This document shows positions 17,963 through 26,994 of a stretch of 64,000 bases of DNA, one piece after another. The stretch is taken from contig NZ_JADX01000018.1 in assembly GCF_000518605.1 (NCBI RefSeq), positions 62,001 through 126,000 of the forward strand. The letters run 5' to 3'. Source of the stretch: Shewanella fidelis ATCC BAA-318. Lineage in GTDB: Bacteria > Pseudomonadota > Gammaproteobacteria > Enterobacterales > Shewanellaceae. The notes under the pieces were generated by a model, which ran no database searches, was not told where the DNA came from, and saw only the letters and a program-made list of their open reading frames with translations. The translations under genes and the position numbers were made by a program. Numbering within the stretch: the stretch's first letter is position 1; each line of letters starts with the position of its first letter.

Positions 17963-19267
17963 ATGAAGTTTCCAGGTCAGCGTAAGTCTAAACATTATTT
18001 TCCTGTCAAGAACCGCGATCCACTGCTTGCACAGTTGATCCAGCAACCGCAGCCCATTTCTACTTATATTTCTGGTATTGATCAGACATTAGTGGATATT
18101 GAAGCCAAGGTGGAAGATGAGTTATTGACGCGATACGAGCTGCCTAAAGGCAACTCAACTTTGATTGACGACGACAAGGCCCATGCACTTTATACCGAGC
18201 TAAAAAGCAATGAATTGATTAGTGATGAGTTTGCTGGTGGCACAATTGGTAACACAGTACATAACTACTCTATTTTAGCTGATGATCGCTCAGTATTATT
18301 TGGCGTGATGAGCAAAAATATTGAAGTCGGTAGCTATGCATATCGTTACTTGTGCAACACGTCTTCTAAAGTCGATCTTAACTATTTACAACCTGTTGCA
18401 GGCCCGATTGGTCGCTGCTTTACTTTGATCTCTGAATGCGGTGAGCGCACGTTTGCAATTAGTAAAGGTTCAATGGATCAGCTAACACCAACTTATATCA
18501 ATAAAGAGGTGATCCAAGGTGGCTCTGCACTGATCTTAACTGCTTACCTAATGCGTGCCAGTGGTGGCGATCAGATCACCGATGCCGCTATGACAGCAAT
18601 TAATTACGCTAAAGAAGCTGAAGTACCAGTCGTACTAACCTTAGGTACTCGTTTCTTAATTGAAGAAGATCCAAAATGGTGGCAAGAGTTCATTAAAGAA
18701 CATGTGACCATTCTGGCGATGAACGAAGATGAAGGTGAAGCGTTAACAGGCTTTAGCGATCCATTGCTAGCCAGTGAAGCGGCACTTGATTGGTGTGACA
18801 TGGTATTAACTACAGCAGGTCCACTAGGTTTGTATACTGCGGGTTACACTGAAGATTCTGAAAAGCGCGAAACTAGCCATACTTTATTACCTGGTTCAAT
18901 TCCTGAATTTAACCGTTATGAGTTCTCGCGTCCTAAATTAAAAGCTGATTGTGATTCGCCAATCAAAGTGTACGCACATATCTCTCCTTACATGGGCGGT
19001 CCTGAAATTATCCGCAATACTAACGGAGCGGGTGATGGTGCGTTGGCGGCGTTATTACATGATTTAGCGTCAAATACCTTCCACAAGACTAACGTGCCTG
19101 GTTCGAGCAAACATAAGCGTGATGGCTTGTGTTATTCGTCGTTCTCGCAAATTTGTAAATATGCAAACCGCGTTGCATACGAAGTACTTGCACAACATAG
19201 CCCAAGGCTGTCTCGTGGCCTACCTGAGCGTGAAGATAGCTTGGAAGAGTCATACTGGGAAAGATAA
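17963..19267 (+). CDS. gsk: Inosine-guanosine kinase
   Basis: Purine salvage kinase phosphorylating inosine and guanosine, PfkB/ribokinase family. I place the start at ATG 17963, not at an upstream in-frame codon, because MKFPGQRKSKHYFP aligns with the E. coli N-terminus and gives 434 aa, the E. coli length; AGAGAG lies at ribosome-binding distance. Visible motifs: GGTIGNTVHNYSILADDRSV (about 91-110), GSYAYRYLCNTSS, and NTNGAGDGALAALLHD with the catalytic base Asp358. The C-terminal SPRLSRGLPEREDSLEESYW is typical. It follows hemH and ends with its own terminator. Confidence 0.97.
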   Translation: MKFPGQRKSKHYFPVKNRDPLLAQLIQQPQPISTYISGIDQTLVDIEAKVEDELLTRYELPKGNSTLIDDDKAHALYTELKSNELISDEFAGGTIGNTVHNYSILADDRSVLFGVMSKNIEVGSYAYRYLCNTSSKVDLNYLQPVAGPIGRCFTLISECGERTFAISKGSMDQLTPTYINKEVIQGGSALILTAYLMRASGGDQITDAAMTAINYAKEAEVPVVLTLGTRFLIEEDPKWWQEFIKEHVTILAMNEDEGEALTGFSDPLLASEAALDWCDMVLTTAGPLGLYTAGYTEDSEKRETSHTLLPGSIPEFNRYEFSRPKLKADCDSPIKVYAHISPYMGGPEIIRNTNGAGDGALAALLHDLASNTFHKTNVPGSSKHKRDGLCYSSFSQICKYANRVAYEVLAQHSPRLSRGLPEREDSLEESYWER

Positions 19268-19306
19268 GCTGATAAGCCCCTGAGAGCTTGCAATAACATA
19301 ATTTTG

Positions 19307-19342
19307 AAAGGCATAACTTAGATTCTGAGTTATGCCTTTTTT
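19307..19342 (+). terminator. Terminator of gsk
   Basis: Perfect 12-bp stem AAAGGCATAACT / AGTTATGCCTTT with a 9-base loop and T-run. Confidence 0.88.
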
Positions 19343-19369
19343 AAACGATAACAAAAGAAAAACGAAGCG

Positions 19370-19915
19370 ATGACTGAATACGAAAAAATGCTCAATGGTG
19401 AAGTGTTTCAAGGCGCCGATGCTGAAATTTCAGCGGTACGAGACAATGCTTATTTATTGCAAAAGCAAATTAACAATAGCTTAGGCTTTAGTGAAACTCA
19501 GTGCTTGATGAAGCAGTTATTAAATATCGGTGAAAACTCTATTGTGCGTGAGCCATTTAATTGCGAATTTGGTAAACAAATTACCATAGGCAATGGCAGT
19601 TTTATCAATATGGGCGCTGTTATGCTTGATGGCGCAACAATAACCATTGGTGATCATGTAATGATAGGTCCTAACTGCCAGTTTTATACTGCATCACACA
19701 GTGTTGATCATATGAGTCGTCGCCGTTGGGAAACATTTTGCTTACCGATCATCATTGAAGATGATGTTTGGATTGGTGGCAATGTGGTGATTAATCAAGG
19801 TGTGACAATTGGCGCGCGCTCTGTTATTGCTGCAGGTGCTGTCGTGAATAAAGATGTTGCGCCAGATAGTATGGTTGGTGGTATACCGGCGAAGCTCATT
19901 AAGATGCTAAAATAA
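19370..19915 (+). CDS. Maltose/galactoside O-acetyltransferase-family protein
   Basis: 181-aa left-handed beta-helix acetyltransferase. Residues 1-55 form the Mac-type N-terminal helical cap (EKMLNGEVFQGADAE). From about 60 on, hexapeptide repeats follow (ITIGNGSFINMG, ITIGDHVMIGPN, IIIEDDVWIGGN, VTIGARSVIAAG). The catalytic His is in TASHSVD (His110). The C-terminal GIPAKLIK closes the helix. It transfers acetyl from acetyl-CoA to a sugar or similar acceptor; the substrate cannot be told between maltose, galactoside and others. A stand-alone gene between two terminators. Confidence 0.88.
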   Translation: MTEYEKMLNGEVFQGADAEISAVRDNAYLLQKQINNSLGFSETQCLMKQLLNIGENSIVREPFNCEFGKQITIGNGSFINMGAVMLDGATITIGDHVMIGPNCQFYTASHSVDHMSRRRWETFCLPIIIEDDVWIGGNVVINQGVTIGARSVIAAGAVVNKDVAPDSMVGGIPAKLIKMLK

Positions 19916-19951
19916 ACTTGTAGGCAATTAATATTTAAGCTGAAACATCAA

Positions 19952-19975
19952 AAAGGGCGCTGTTATGCGCCCTTT
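19952..19975. terminator. Bidirectional terminator between convergent genes
   Basis: Perfect 9-bp stem AAAGGGCGC / GCGCCCTTT, 6-base loop, between the acetyltransferase and the minus-strand symporter; T-rich stretches lie on the plus side. Confidence 0.82.
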
Positions 19976-19999
19976 GATTTTTTATAAATTAAACCTCAA

Positions 20000-21343
20000 T
20001 TAGCGGTTTAATTTGCTCTCTTCTGCATGAACTTGAGCATTGAAACCTGGGGCAACTTTACCCGCTTGAGTATCATTAACTTGAGTATCATTAAATAGTG
20101 CTTCGTCAAATTCATTTTCAGACTTAGCAATAACAACTGTTGCAACGGTATCACCAGTGACGTTAACAGCTGTACGTACCATATCGAGCAATCTATCTAC
20201 ACCGATAATTAGCGCGATCCCTTCAACTGGCAGACCAACTTGGTTGAGCACCATCGCTAGCATGATTAGCCCTACACCAGGTACACCAGCAGTACCAATA
20301 GAGGCTAGCGTCGCTGTGATTACCACCATTGCGTAATCGGTGATAGTAAGTTCAATACCAAATACCTGCGCGATAAATACTGTTGCAACGCCTTGCATAA
20401 TCGCGGTGCCATCCATGTTAATGGTAGCGCCTAGCGGCAAGGTGAACGATGCGATCTTATTATCGACCCCCATACGATGCTCTGCAGTTTCAATGGTAAC
20501 AGGTAAGGTCGCATTTGAGCTGGCAGTACTGAAAGCAAACAACTGAACATCACGGATTTTACGGATAAAGGTGAATGGGTTTAGTCCCGAGAATAGTTTA
20601 AGTAAGGTTGGGTAAACAACAAAGGCATGAATAAGCAATACGCCCAATACCACGAAAAAGTACTTAACTACACTGCCAAAGGTTTCCATTCCTAGTGTTA
20701 GTGCAAGCTTCGCCATTAAAGCAAATACACCATAAGGTGCAAGCTGCATGATAAGCGTAACAACACGCATAATCACTTCGTTTAAGTCGTTAAACAGTGC
20801 CGCAACACGTGTACCACGCTCGCCAATATGTGAGATTGCAAAACCAAAAATTACCGCAAAGATAATGATTTGCAACATGTTGCCTTCACTCATTGCATGC
20901 AGTGGGTTAGTCGGTACTAAGTTGATTAGTACATCTGAAAGGCTAGGGGCTTGTTTGACATCAAACTGCATGCCTTCGGTTACGAGACTTGCGTTACCTG
21001 GGTGAACGGCAATAGCGACTAAAATCGCCATTGAAAGTGCGATAGCGGTCGTAAATAGGTAAAACGCAATTGTTTTACCACCTAAGCGTCCCACCTTTGA
21101 CGGTTCGCTTAGTGAGCATGTACCACAAACTAATGAAACAAAGACAAGCGGAACAACAAGCATTTTTAAGCTTGAAATAAAGATGGTACCAATAACATTG
21201 AGTACACCCTCAGTGATGTACTCTTTGACAAAGTCACTCTCTGGAAACAGATTGCGTAACAGCAGTCCAAGGATAATACCGGCAAGCATACCGATAATAA
21301 TCTTACTCGTGAGGCCGAGTTTTCTAGTTTTTGTAGCAGACAT
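20000..21343 (-). CDS. Dicarboxylate/amino acid:cation symporter (DAACS family)
   Basis: 447-aa inner-membrane secondary transporter. About eight membrane helices alternate with loops. Family marks are the serine-rich hairpin FAFSTASSNATLPVT (about 268-282), LPLGATINMDGTAI (about 303-316) with the NMDGT cation-site motif, and ADxxVDMxRTAVNVTGD-like sequence near 395-405 (DRLLDMVRTAVNVTGD). Substrates in the family are glutamate, aspartate or C4-dicarboxylates, with Na+ or H+. It is transcribed away from the Ig-repeat lipoprotein gene. A relative begins at 63151. Substrate is not assignable from sequence alone. Confidence 0.92.
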   Translation of the reverse strand: MSATKTRKLGLTSKIIIGMLAGIILGLLLRNLFPESDFVKEYITEGVLNVIGTIFISSLKMLVVPLVFVSLVCGTCSLSEPSKVGRLGGKTIAFYLFTTAIALSMAILVAIAVHPGNASLVTEGMQFDVKQAPSLSDVLINLVPTNPLHAMSEGNMLQIIIFAVIFGFAISHIGERGTRVAALFNDLNEVIMRVVTLIMQLAPYGVFALMAKLALTLGMETFGSVVKYFFVVLGVLLIHAFVVYPTLLKLFSGLNPFTFIRKIRDVQLFAFSTASSNATLPVTIETAEHRMGVDNKIASFTLPLGATINMDGTAIMQGVATVFIAQVFGIELTITDYAMVVITATLASIGTAGVPGVGLIMLAMVLNQVGLPVEGIALIIGVDRLLDMVRTAVNVTGDTVATVVIAKSENEFDEALFNDTQVNDTQAGKVAPGFNAQVHAEESKLNR

Positions 21344-21560
21344 AGTGCTTCCTGTTTAATTTTTATGCTTTTCAATTTGCGCATTAAAGCCTAGCAAGAA
21401 AGTGGCATCGAGGAAATGGGCGCGAGGTTAAAGTTATAGGTAATTGTTGAAAATAAAAGTGATTTGTTGTGGAAAAGTGATTTGTAGATTGTATAGTGTT
21501 ACCTAAAAGGTAGCTTGATAGTTATCGTGGATTAGTTCTTGAGTAACAGGGAGCCTGACA

Positions 21561-24500
21561 ATGAAGTCAGCATATAGCATTTTTATTGCTTTTATTTGGT
21601 CATTTTTACTAGTTGGTTGCGGCGGTGGAGGAAGTATCTCTAACGATCCTGATGGTGGGGGGACACCTGAACCAACAGATGTGATTTCTATCGCTTTAGC
21701 TATTTCAAACACCGAGATCACTGCGGCGACTCCGGCAACAATTACAGCCACAGTAACGAGTAGTTTAAATGGCCCTGTAAACAACACTTTGGTTACGTTT
21801 ACTTTAAACGATGAAACTATCGGTGCATTTGACCCTGTTACTGGCACCGCACTCACAAATAGCGATGGTATCGCGACCATAGAGCTAGCTACTTTAAATA
21901 TAAAGGGTGCCGGCACTGTATCAGCAACGGTTGAGGGGTTAGAAGGTAACCCGCCTACTGTTGGTTTTAATATGGAAGGCGATGGTGGAGATGCGGAAAA
22001 CGGCAACCTCTTAAGTTTATCACTCACAGACGGCAGTGGTACTGAGATTAATACTATTAGTCAGGATCAGCCTGGCACGATTAAGGCTACCTATACCAAC
22101 GCGTCTAATGAGCCCATTATTAATGAGGTGATAACCTTTACGGCTTCTTTAGGTAAGTTGGCTCCTGAGTCGGGTACGGCGCTGACTAACGAAAGCGGTG
22201 TGGCTTCGATTGCGATTACTGCTGGTGATGTAGAAGGCGCTGCTAACATTACGGCTACAGTTGGTGATTTAAGTCAATCATTAGGCTTTACCACTAAAGG
22301 TGATGAGGTCACATCAAAACCCATTGATGCTTACGAGTTGACACTGACTGTGGTTGATTCGGCTAACGCTGAACTTAGGGAGATCTCTCATTTAGTTCCT
22401 GGACAAGTGGTTGCAACATTGACCAAAGATGGTCAGAACACCGCTTTTGAAAAAATCACTTTTGATGTTGCGGGTGAGGGTAATTTAAACCCATCATCAG
22501 GTTCAGCGTTAACTAATGCTAATGGTGATGCAACTGTAAACCTTATTACTGGCGCTATCGCTGGAGCGGGCACAGTAACTGCGTCTTTTACGTTAGAGCA
22601 AGATACTATTTCTACTGAATACAATTATAGCGTTGTTGGTGATGCGCCAGGTGGAGATGGCGAAGAAAACGCATTAAGTATTTCATTAATAAACAGCATT
22701 ACAGGTAGCGTAACTAGCTCAATTAGTTCAGCGGAGCCTGGTCGAGTTAACGTTACCCTTACCGATAAAGACGGCGCACCAATTTCTGGGAAAGTCATCA
22801 GTTTTAGCAGTACTTTAGGGGCGTTTTTGCCTAGCAATGGTACTGCATTAACCGATGCGATAGGTAAAGCTTCTATCATACTTTCAGCAGGTAGTATTGA
22901 AGGTGCAGGCGAAGTTACTGCTGTTTATGGCGATGTTCAGTCAAAAGTTGGTTTTCAAACAGCGGGAGATGAAATTGATCCTGTAGAAGCAAGTCCTGAA
23001 ATAGATTTTAATATTTATGACTGTAGCAATGCTGTTGGTTGGGATAAGGCATTAAAGAATTTTGAAGTTTGTACTGTTACTGACAATATCACTAACGATA
23101 ATCCGGGGATTATCGGTGCAACGGTGACTCGTTCAGGTAGTACGCAACCGTTACAACAAATTTTAGTTTCTGCTGCGACAACGCTTGGCGCAATCAGTCC
23201 CGCATCGGGAACCGCGATTACTAATGCAAGTGGTAAAGCCGTTCTTGATCTTTATGCTAATGGTGATGTTGGAGCTGGTGAAGTTTCTCTAAAAGTACAA
23301 GAGATCACGAGTACCAAAGCGTTTGAGATAGGGCGGGTGGATATTAGCCTAACAATCAGTACCGAAGTTGGTAGTAATACTATTCCTGCTGGTGGCTCAA
23401 CGATTGTAGAAGTGACGGTATTTAACCCTGATGGTAGTTTGTCAACAGGTCAGCCGTTCCAACTTGAATTTACATCTGAATGTGTTGCTGCAAACTCGGC
23501 ATTTATTGACACACCTGTTGTAACAACGGCAGGCAAAGGCTTTGCGACATACAGAGCAGCGGGTTGTGAAGGTACGGATGCTATAACTGTTACTGCAGTT
23601 ACCGGAGGCAGTAGTGTAACGGCTTCGACCAATGTTAACGTTGACTCGGTTTCTGTTGGCGCGATTCAATATCTTGCTGCAACGCCAAAGATTATTGCAC
23701 TTCGTGGTACTGGCGGCATCGCTGGTGCCGGCTCAAGAAGTGAGACTTCTGTGGTTAGCTTTAAATTGTTAGATGAATCTAATCAAGCTGCGCCAAATGA
23801 ACTTGTATGCTTTGAGTTGAGCACTGATGTCGGCGGAATGACATTAACCCCGTCTCCTTTAGCTGCTGATTACGCTAAGTGCAGCAATATGCCACAAGTG
23901 GGTGATCCTGAATATCCGGCAGATATTACTTTACCGAATAAGTATGCGGTAGGTTATACCAATGCTGCTGGTGAAGTTGCTGTTACAGTGCATGCGGGTG
24001 ATATTCCTACCGCTGTAAAAGTATTTGCACTTTGGTCTGATAGCACGAGCAGTGGCCACAATGCGGTTATCTCAAATACTTCCGATGAACTCGCGGTAAC
24101 GACAGGCATTGCCGATAACGATAGTTTTTCATTATCTACCAGTATCAGTAACCCAGAAGGTTGGAATTACGATAATGAGATCGTCACGGTAAATGTGTTA
24201 GCTGCAGATCATTTTAATAATTTGGTACCCGCAGGCACGACTATTACCTACAGAACGGAAGGCGGCGGAATCGATGCATCGTGTTCTACTGGCGTAAAGG
24301 ATAACGGTGAGCCAAATGGCGCTTGCTCTGTAGAGTGGCGTAGTCAAGATCCGAGACCTTTTGAAACAACCGCTGTGGTTTGCCCTAATGGTGGCTATAG
24401 TGACGGCAGTGTTTCATCAACAGTGCCTCCATGTATGGGTAACGATTACGCGCTATTTGTAGACGGAACCAACTCGATTTTACCTGAGCCACGTCCTGGG

Positions 24501-25226
24501 CGTGCGACTATCACAGCATTGGCTATTGGTGAAGAAAGTTTTGTTGATTTAAATGGTAATGGTTTGTTTGATGACGGAGAGTACTTCCTAGATTTATCTG
24601 AAGCATTTACTGATCATAACGAAGATGGTCGCTATAGAAATAAGCCCCGCTTTGTTGGTGACACCGAGCTAGGTAGTGAGCCTGCAGGTTCTGTCAATGA
24701 AGAGTTTATTGATTACAACAGAGATCAAGTATTCAATGAGGGAGATGATAAATACACAGGGCTTTTATGTGCTTCAGGTGCTGAAGCCAGCTGTACCGAT
24801 ACCGGAACCGGTAACTTCCAAGCACAGTTGAATGTATTTAGAAATAATACAATCGTGATGTCTGGCAGTGTGCCTTATTTAAGACTGGTGAATATTAATA
24901 AAGCGACTAATGCAATTTCTCAGGTTGCGCCTATTGATTTGATTACAAATAATACTGAAACAGTGTACTTATTTGCTTCAGATTTAAATAATAACACTTT
25001 GCCTTACGGTACTACGATTACGGCTGGAACGGATAACGGCGAACTTACTGGCACAACGACTTATGAAGTGGGAAGCAACACAGCAATGAGACCAGCCGTG
25101 TATAGTTTTTCAGTAAGTAGAGAAGCGACGCCAAACCAAAAATCCACAGGTACTTTAGTGATTACCGTTAAAACACCAAAAGGTGAGCCTGTGTCAGTCG
25201 CTGTGACAGTAAATGATGCGGGGTAA
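21561..25226 (+). CDS. Large lipoprotein with bacterial Ig-like (Big_1) repeats
   Basis: 1221 aa. Lipoprotein signal with lipobox LVGC makes Cys20 the lipidated residue, followed by a Gly-rich linker. Four or five Big_1-type modules of about 105-110 residues follow between about 40 and 590. Each has the pattern of an early Thr/Val-rich strand, a Gly-x-hydrophobic-x-Pro-x-Ser/Val-Gly-Thr-Ala turn and TALTN. The C-terminal half (about 700-1221) is less repetitive, with a Ca-binding-like DLNGNGLFDDGE near 1000 and several Cys. Intimin/invasin-type Ig repeats form stiff surface stalks, so a surface adhesin or structural role is likely. No passenger enzyme domain is seen. Terminator follows. Confidence 0.82.
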   Translation: MKSAYSIFIAFIWSFLLVGCGGGGSISNDPDGGGTPEPTDVISIALAISNTEITAATPATITATVTSSLNGPVNNTLVTFTLNDETIGAFDPVTGTALTNSDGIATIELATLNIKGAGTVSATVEGLEGNPPTVGFNMEGDGGDAENGNLLSLSLTDGSGTEINTISQDQPGTIKATYTNASNEPIINEVITFTASLGKLAPESGTALTNESGVASIAITAGDVEGAANITATVGDLSQSLGFTTKGDEVTSKPIDAYELTLTVVDSANAELREISHLVPGQVVATLTKDGQNTAFEKITFDVAGEGNLNPSSGSALTNANGDATVNLITGAIAGAGTVTASFTLEQDTISTEYNYSVVGDAPGGDGEENALSISLINSITGSVTSSISSAEPGRVNVTLTDKDGAPISGKVISFSSTLGAFLPSNGTALTDAIGKASIILSAGSIEGAGEVTAVYGDVQSKVGFQTAGDEIDPVEASPEIDFNIYDCSNAVGWDKALKNFEVCTVTDNITNDNPGIIGATVTRSGSTQPLQQILVSAATTLGAISPASGTAITNASGKAVLDLYANGDVGAGEVSLKVQEITSTKAFEIGRVDISLTISTEVGSNTIPAGGSTIVEVTVFNPDGSLSTGQPFQLEFTSECVAANSAFIDTPVVTTAGKGFATYRAAGCEGTDAITVTAVTGGSSVTASTNVNVDSVSVGAIQYLAATPKIIALRGTGGIAGAGSRSETSVVSFKLLDESNQAAPNELVCFELSTDVGGMTLTPSPLAADYAKCSNMPQVGDPEYPADITLPNKYAVGYTNAAGEVAVTVHAGDIPTAVKVFALWSDSTSSGHNAVISNTSDELAVTTGIADNDSFSLSTSISNPEGWNYDNEIVTVNVLAADHFNNLVPAGTTITYRTEGGGIDASCSTGVKDNGEPNGACSVEWRSQDPRPFETTAVVCPNGGYSDGSVSSTVPPCMGNDYALFVDGTNSILPEPRPGRATITALAIGEESFVDLNGNGLFDDGEYFLDLSEAFTDHNEDGRYRNKPRFVGDTELGSEPAGSVNEEFIDYNRDQVFNEGDDKYTGLLCASGAEASCTDTGTGNFQAQLNVFRNNTIVMSGSVPYLRLVNINKATNAISQVAPIDLITNNTETVYLFASDLNNNTLPYGTTITAGTDNGELTGTTTYEVGSNTAMRPAVYSFSVSREATPNQKSTGTLVITVKTPKGEPVSVAVTVNDAG

Positions 25227-25254
25227 TAGTTAGTCGTTAATAATAGCTATCTAA

Positions 25255-25282
25255 AAAAACGGTTCCTTGCGGAACCGTTTTT
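25255..25282 (+). terminator. Terminator of the Ig-repeat lipoprotein gene
   Basis: Perfect 12-bp stem AAAAACGGTTCC / GGAACCGTTTTT with a TTGC tetraloop. Symmetric, so it may also serve astB from the other side. Confidence 0.9.
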
Positions 25283-25307
25283 ATTTTGTATTAACTGCAG
25301 AGCAGCT

Positions 25308-25323
25308 GTACTAATTGGTATTA
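25308..25323 (-). repeat. Dispersed intergenic repeat, copy B
   Basis: Minus strand reads TAATACCAATTAGTAC, 14 of 16 matches to the consensus. It overlaps the astB stop codon, so the repeat supplies the stop. Confidence 0.6.
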
Positions 25324-26658
25324 CTTTTGGAACTGATACACACTGCCCAAATGCATAATTTGAGTGAGTTCATCTAACGCAGTACGTGATTCAATTAATA
25401 ATTGCGGATCAGCTAAGTCCTCTACCAATAAACGGTCACGGTAGTGCTTATCTACCCATAGGTTTAAGCGATCAAATAACGCATCATTCATTAAGGTATG
25501 TTGGTTAACTGCTGCGACTTCATCTTGGTTCATCGCAACACGTAAACGTAAACAAGCTGGACCGCCACCATTTTGCATACTCTGTTTAACGTCAAAGTAA
25601 AGCACTTGCTTGATTGGCGTATCAAGTGTGACTAGTTCATTTAAGTATGCAAAAACCGCTGGATTTTCTTGGCAGTTTGTTGGCGCAATAATCGCCATTT
25701 CACCGCTTGGTAATGTAATTACCTGAGTGTTGAATAGGTAACTTTTAACTGCGTCTTGAATAGCAACTTTAGCCGTGGGTACTTCGATAAAATGCAGTGC
25801 AGAATCACCAAATTTATTTTTTATTTCAGTGAGTTTAGCTTGAGTATTTAAGAAGGCTTGTTCGTGATAAAACAGCACATTTTGGTTACCAACAGCGATA
25901 ACATCGTTGTGGAATACACCTTGATCAATCACATCTGGATTTTGCTGAATATAAACAGTGCCTTCATCATCAAGTTGATGAAGGCGAGCAACCGCTTGTG
26001 AGGCTTCTAATGTTTGCCTTGCTGGAAACTTTTGTGGGCGTGGTGCAGTTGGGTTCGTTGCTTCTTGACCATAGACAAATAGTTCAACACCGGCGTGGCC
26101 GTATTCGCTACATAGACGAGTATGGTTAGCTGCGCCCTCATCACCAAAACTTGCATGCTCTGGTAAATGTTGGTGATGTTTGAAATAACGGCTATCGTTA
26201 AATGTAGCCTGTAGGATATTTCCTGTTGTAATAGGCTCGATGCTGCGGTGTAGCTTGTCGACTAGGTTTGCTGGAGTAAAGTGTACCTTGCCATCATGAG
26301 TATCAGCACTTGGAGAAACGGTTGCGGCATTGGCAGTCCACATACTTGATGCGCTGCAACACGCACGCAATAGAGCGGGCGCTTCTTTGGCTGCTTTATT
26401 GAGGATTTCGCTATCTGTGCCAGAAAAGCCCATGCGGCGTAATGAATGAAGGTCTGGGCGCTCTTGCGGTGCTAACATACCTTGCACTAAACCTAGATCA
26501 GCAAGTGCTTTCGCTTTTTTTAGACCTTGCTTTGCTGCATCTTTAGGGCTTGAGGTTGCTGCAGCGTTATTTAATGAGGCGACGTTGCCAAATGATAAAC
26601 CGGCATAATTGTGGGTTGGCCCAACGAGTCCGTCAAAATTAGCTTCAAAATGCTTCAT
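25321..26658 (-). CDS. astB: N-succinylarginine dihydrolase
   Basis: Second step of the AST arginine catabolic pathway: N2-succinylarginine to N2-succinylornithine, CO2 and two ammonia. 445 aa; E. coli is nearly the same. The N-terminus [18 protein letters not shown] and [15 protein letters not shown] are diagnostic. The nucleophile is Cys369 in [12 protein letters not shown], with the amidinotransferase-fold His in [14 protein letters not shown] (about 245). The other ast genes are not in this window, so astB is separated from them here. The start ATG is followed by [10 protein letters not shown] as in E. coli (AWEVNFDG-type). No ArgR box was clear upstream. Confidence 0.96.
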   Translation of the reverse strand: MKHFEANFDGLVGPTHNYAGLSFGNVASLNNAAATSSPKDAAKQGLKKAKALADLGLVQGMLAPQERPDLHSLRRMGFSGTDSEILNKAAKEAPALLRACCSASSMWTANAATVSPSADTHDGKVHFTPANLVDKLHRSIEPITTGNILQATFNDSRYFKHHQHLPEHASFGDEGAANHTRLCSEYGHAGVELFVYGQEATNPTAPRPQKFPARQTLEASQAVARLHQLDDEGTVYIQQNPDVIDQGVFHNDVIAVGNQNVLFYHEQAFLNTQAKLTEIKNKFGDSALHFIEVPTAKVAIQDAVKSYLFNTQVITLPSGEMAIIAPTNCQENPAVFAYLNELVTLDTPIKQVLYFDVKQSMQNGGGPACLRLRVAMNQDEVAAVNQHTLMNDALFDRLNLWVDKHYRDRLLVEDLADPQLLIESRTALDELTQIMHLGSVYQFQK

Positions 26659-26994
26659 TGTTGTTTTCCTTAAGGGTATCTCAGGTTGTTATATCTTTTC
26701 TGAGTTGTAATTATTGTGGTCAGTATACTTAAGAGTGTGCCCCACACAAGCGAGCCTTATTTAGGAAAAACACAGTATTTGCATCGAAATGCACAACTAA
26801 TACTTGCTTGATGACTAATAATGAAATATTAGTTTTTAAATAAGCACTATTTTTTTTCACATTTATTTCAAAAATGGTTAAAAATTGGTACTCCAGTACA
26901 AATAAAAGAGGGATTAGCTTGAAACTCTGTACACAACCCTCTATATATGGAGCCAATTTTCCGATTTTTGAGACTCGTTGGCGCAAATTAATCT
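26659..26994. other. Divergent intergenic region astB/topA
   Basis: 336 bases, AT-rich, no gene. It must hold both promoters. I found no clear ArgR-type dyad for astB, although several AT-rich half-site-like stretches exist around 26820-26880. Confidence 0.5.

Noticed and set aside
26659-26994. ArgR box upstream of astB
   Set aside because: AT-rich half-site-like stretches exist, but none pairs into a convincing 18-base ARG box.
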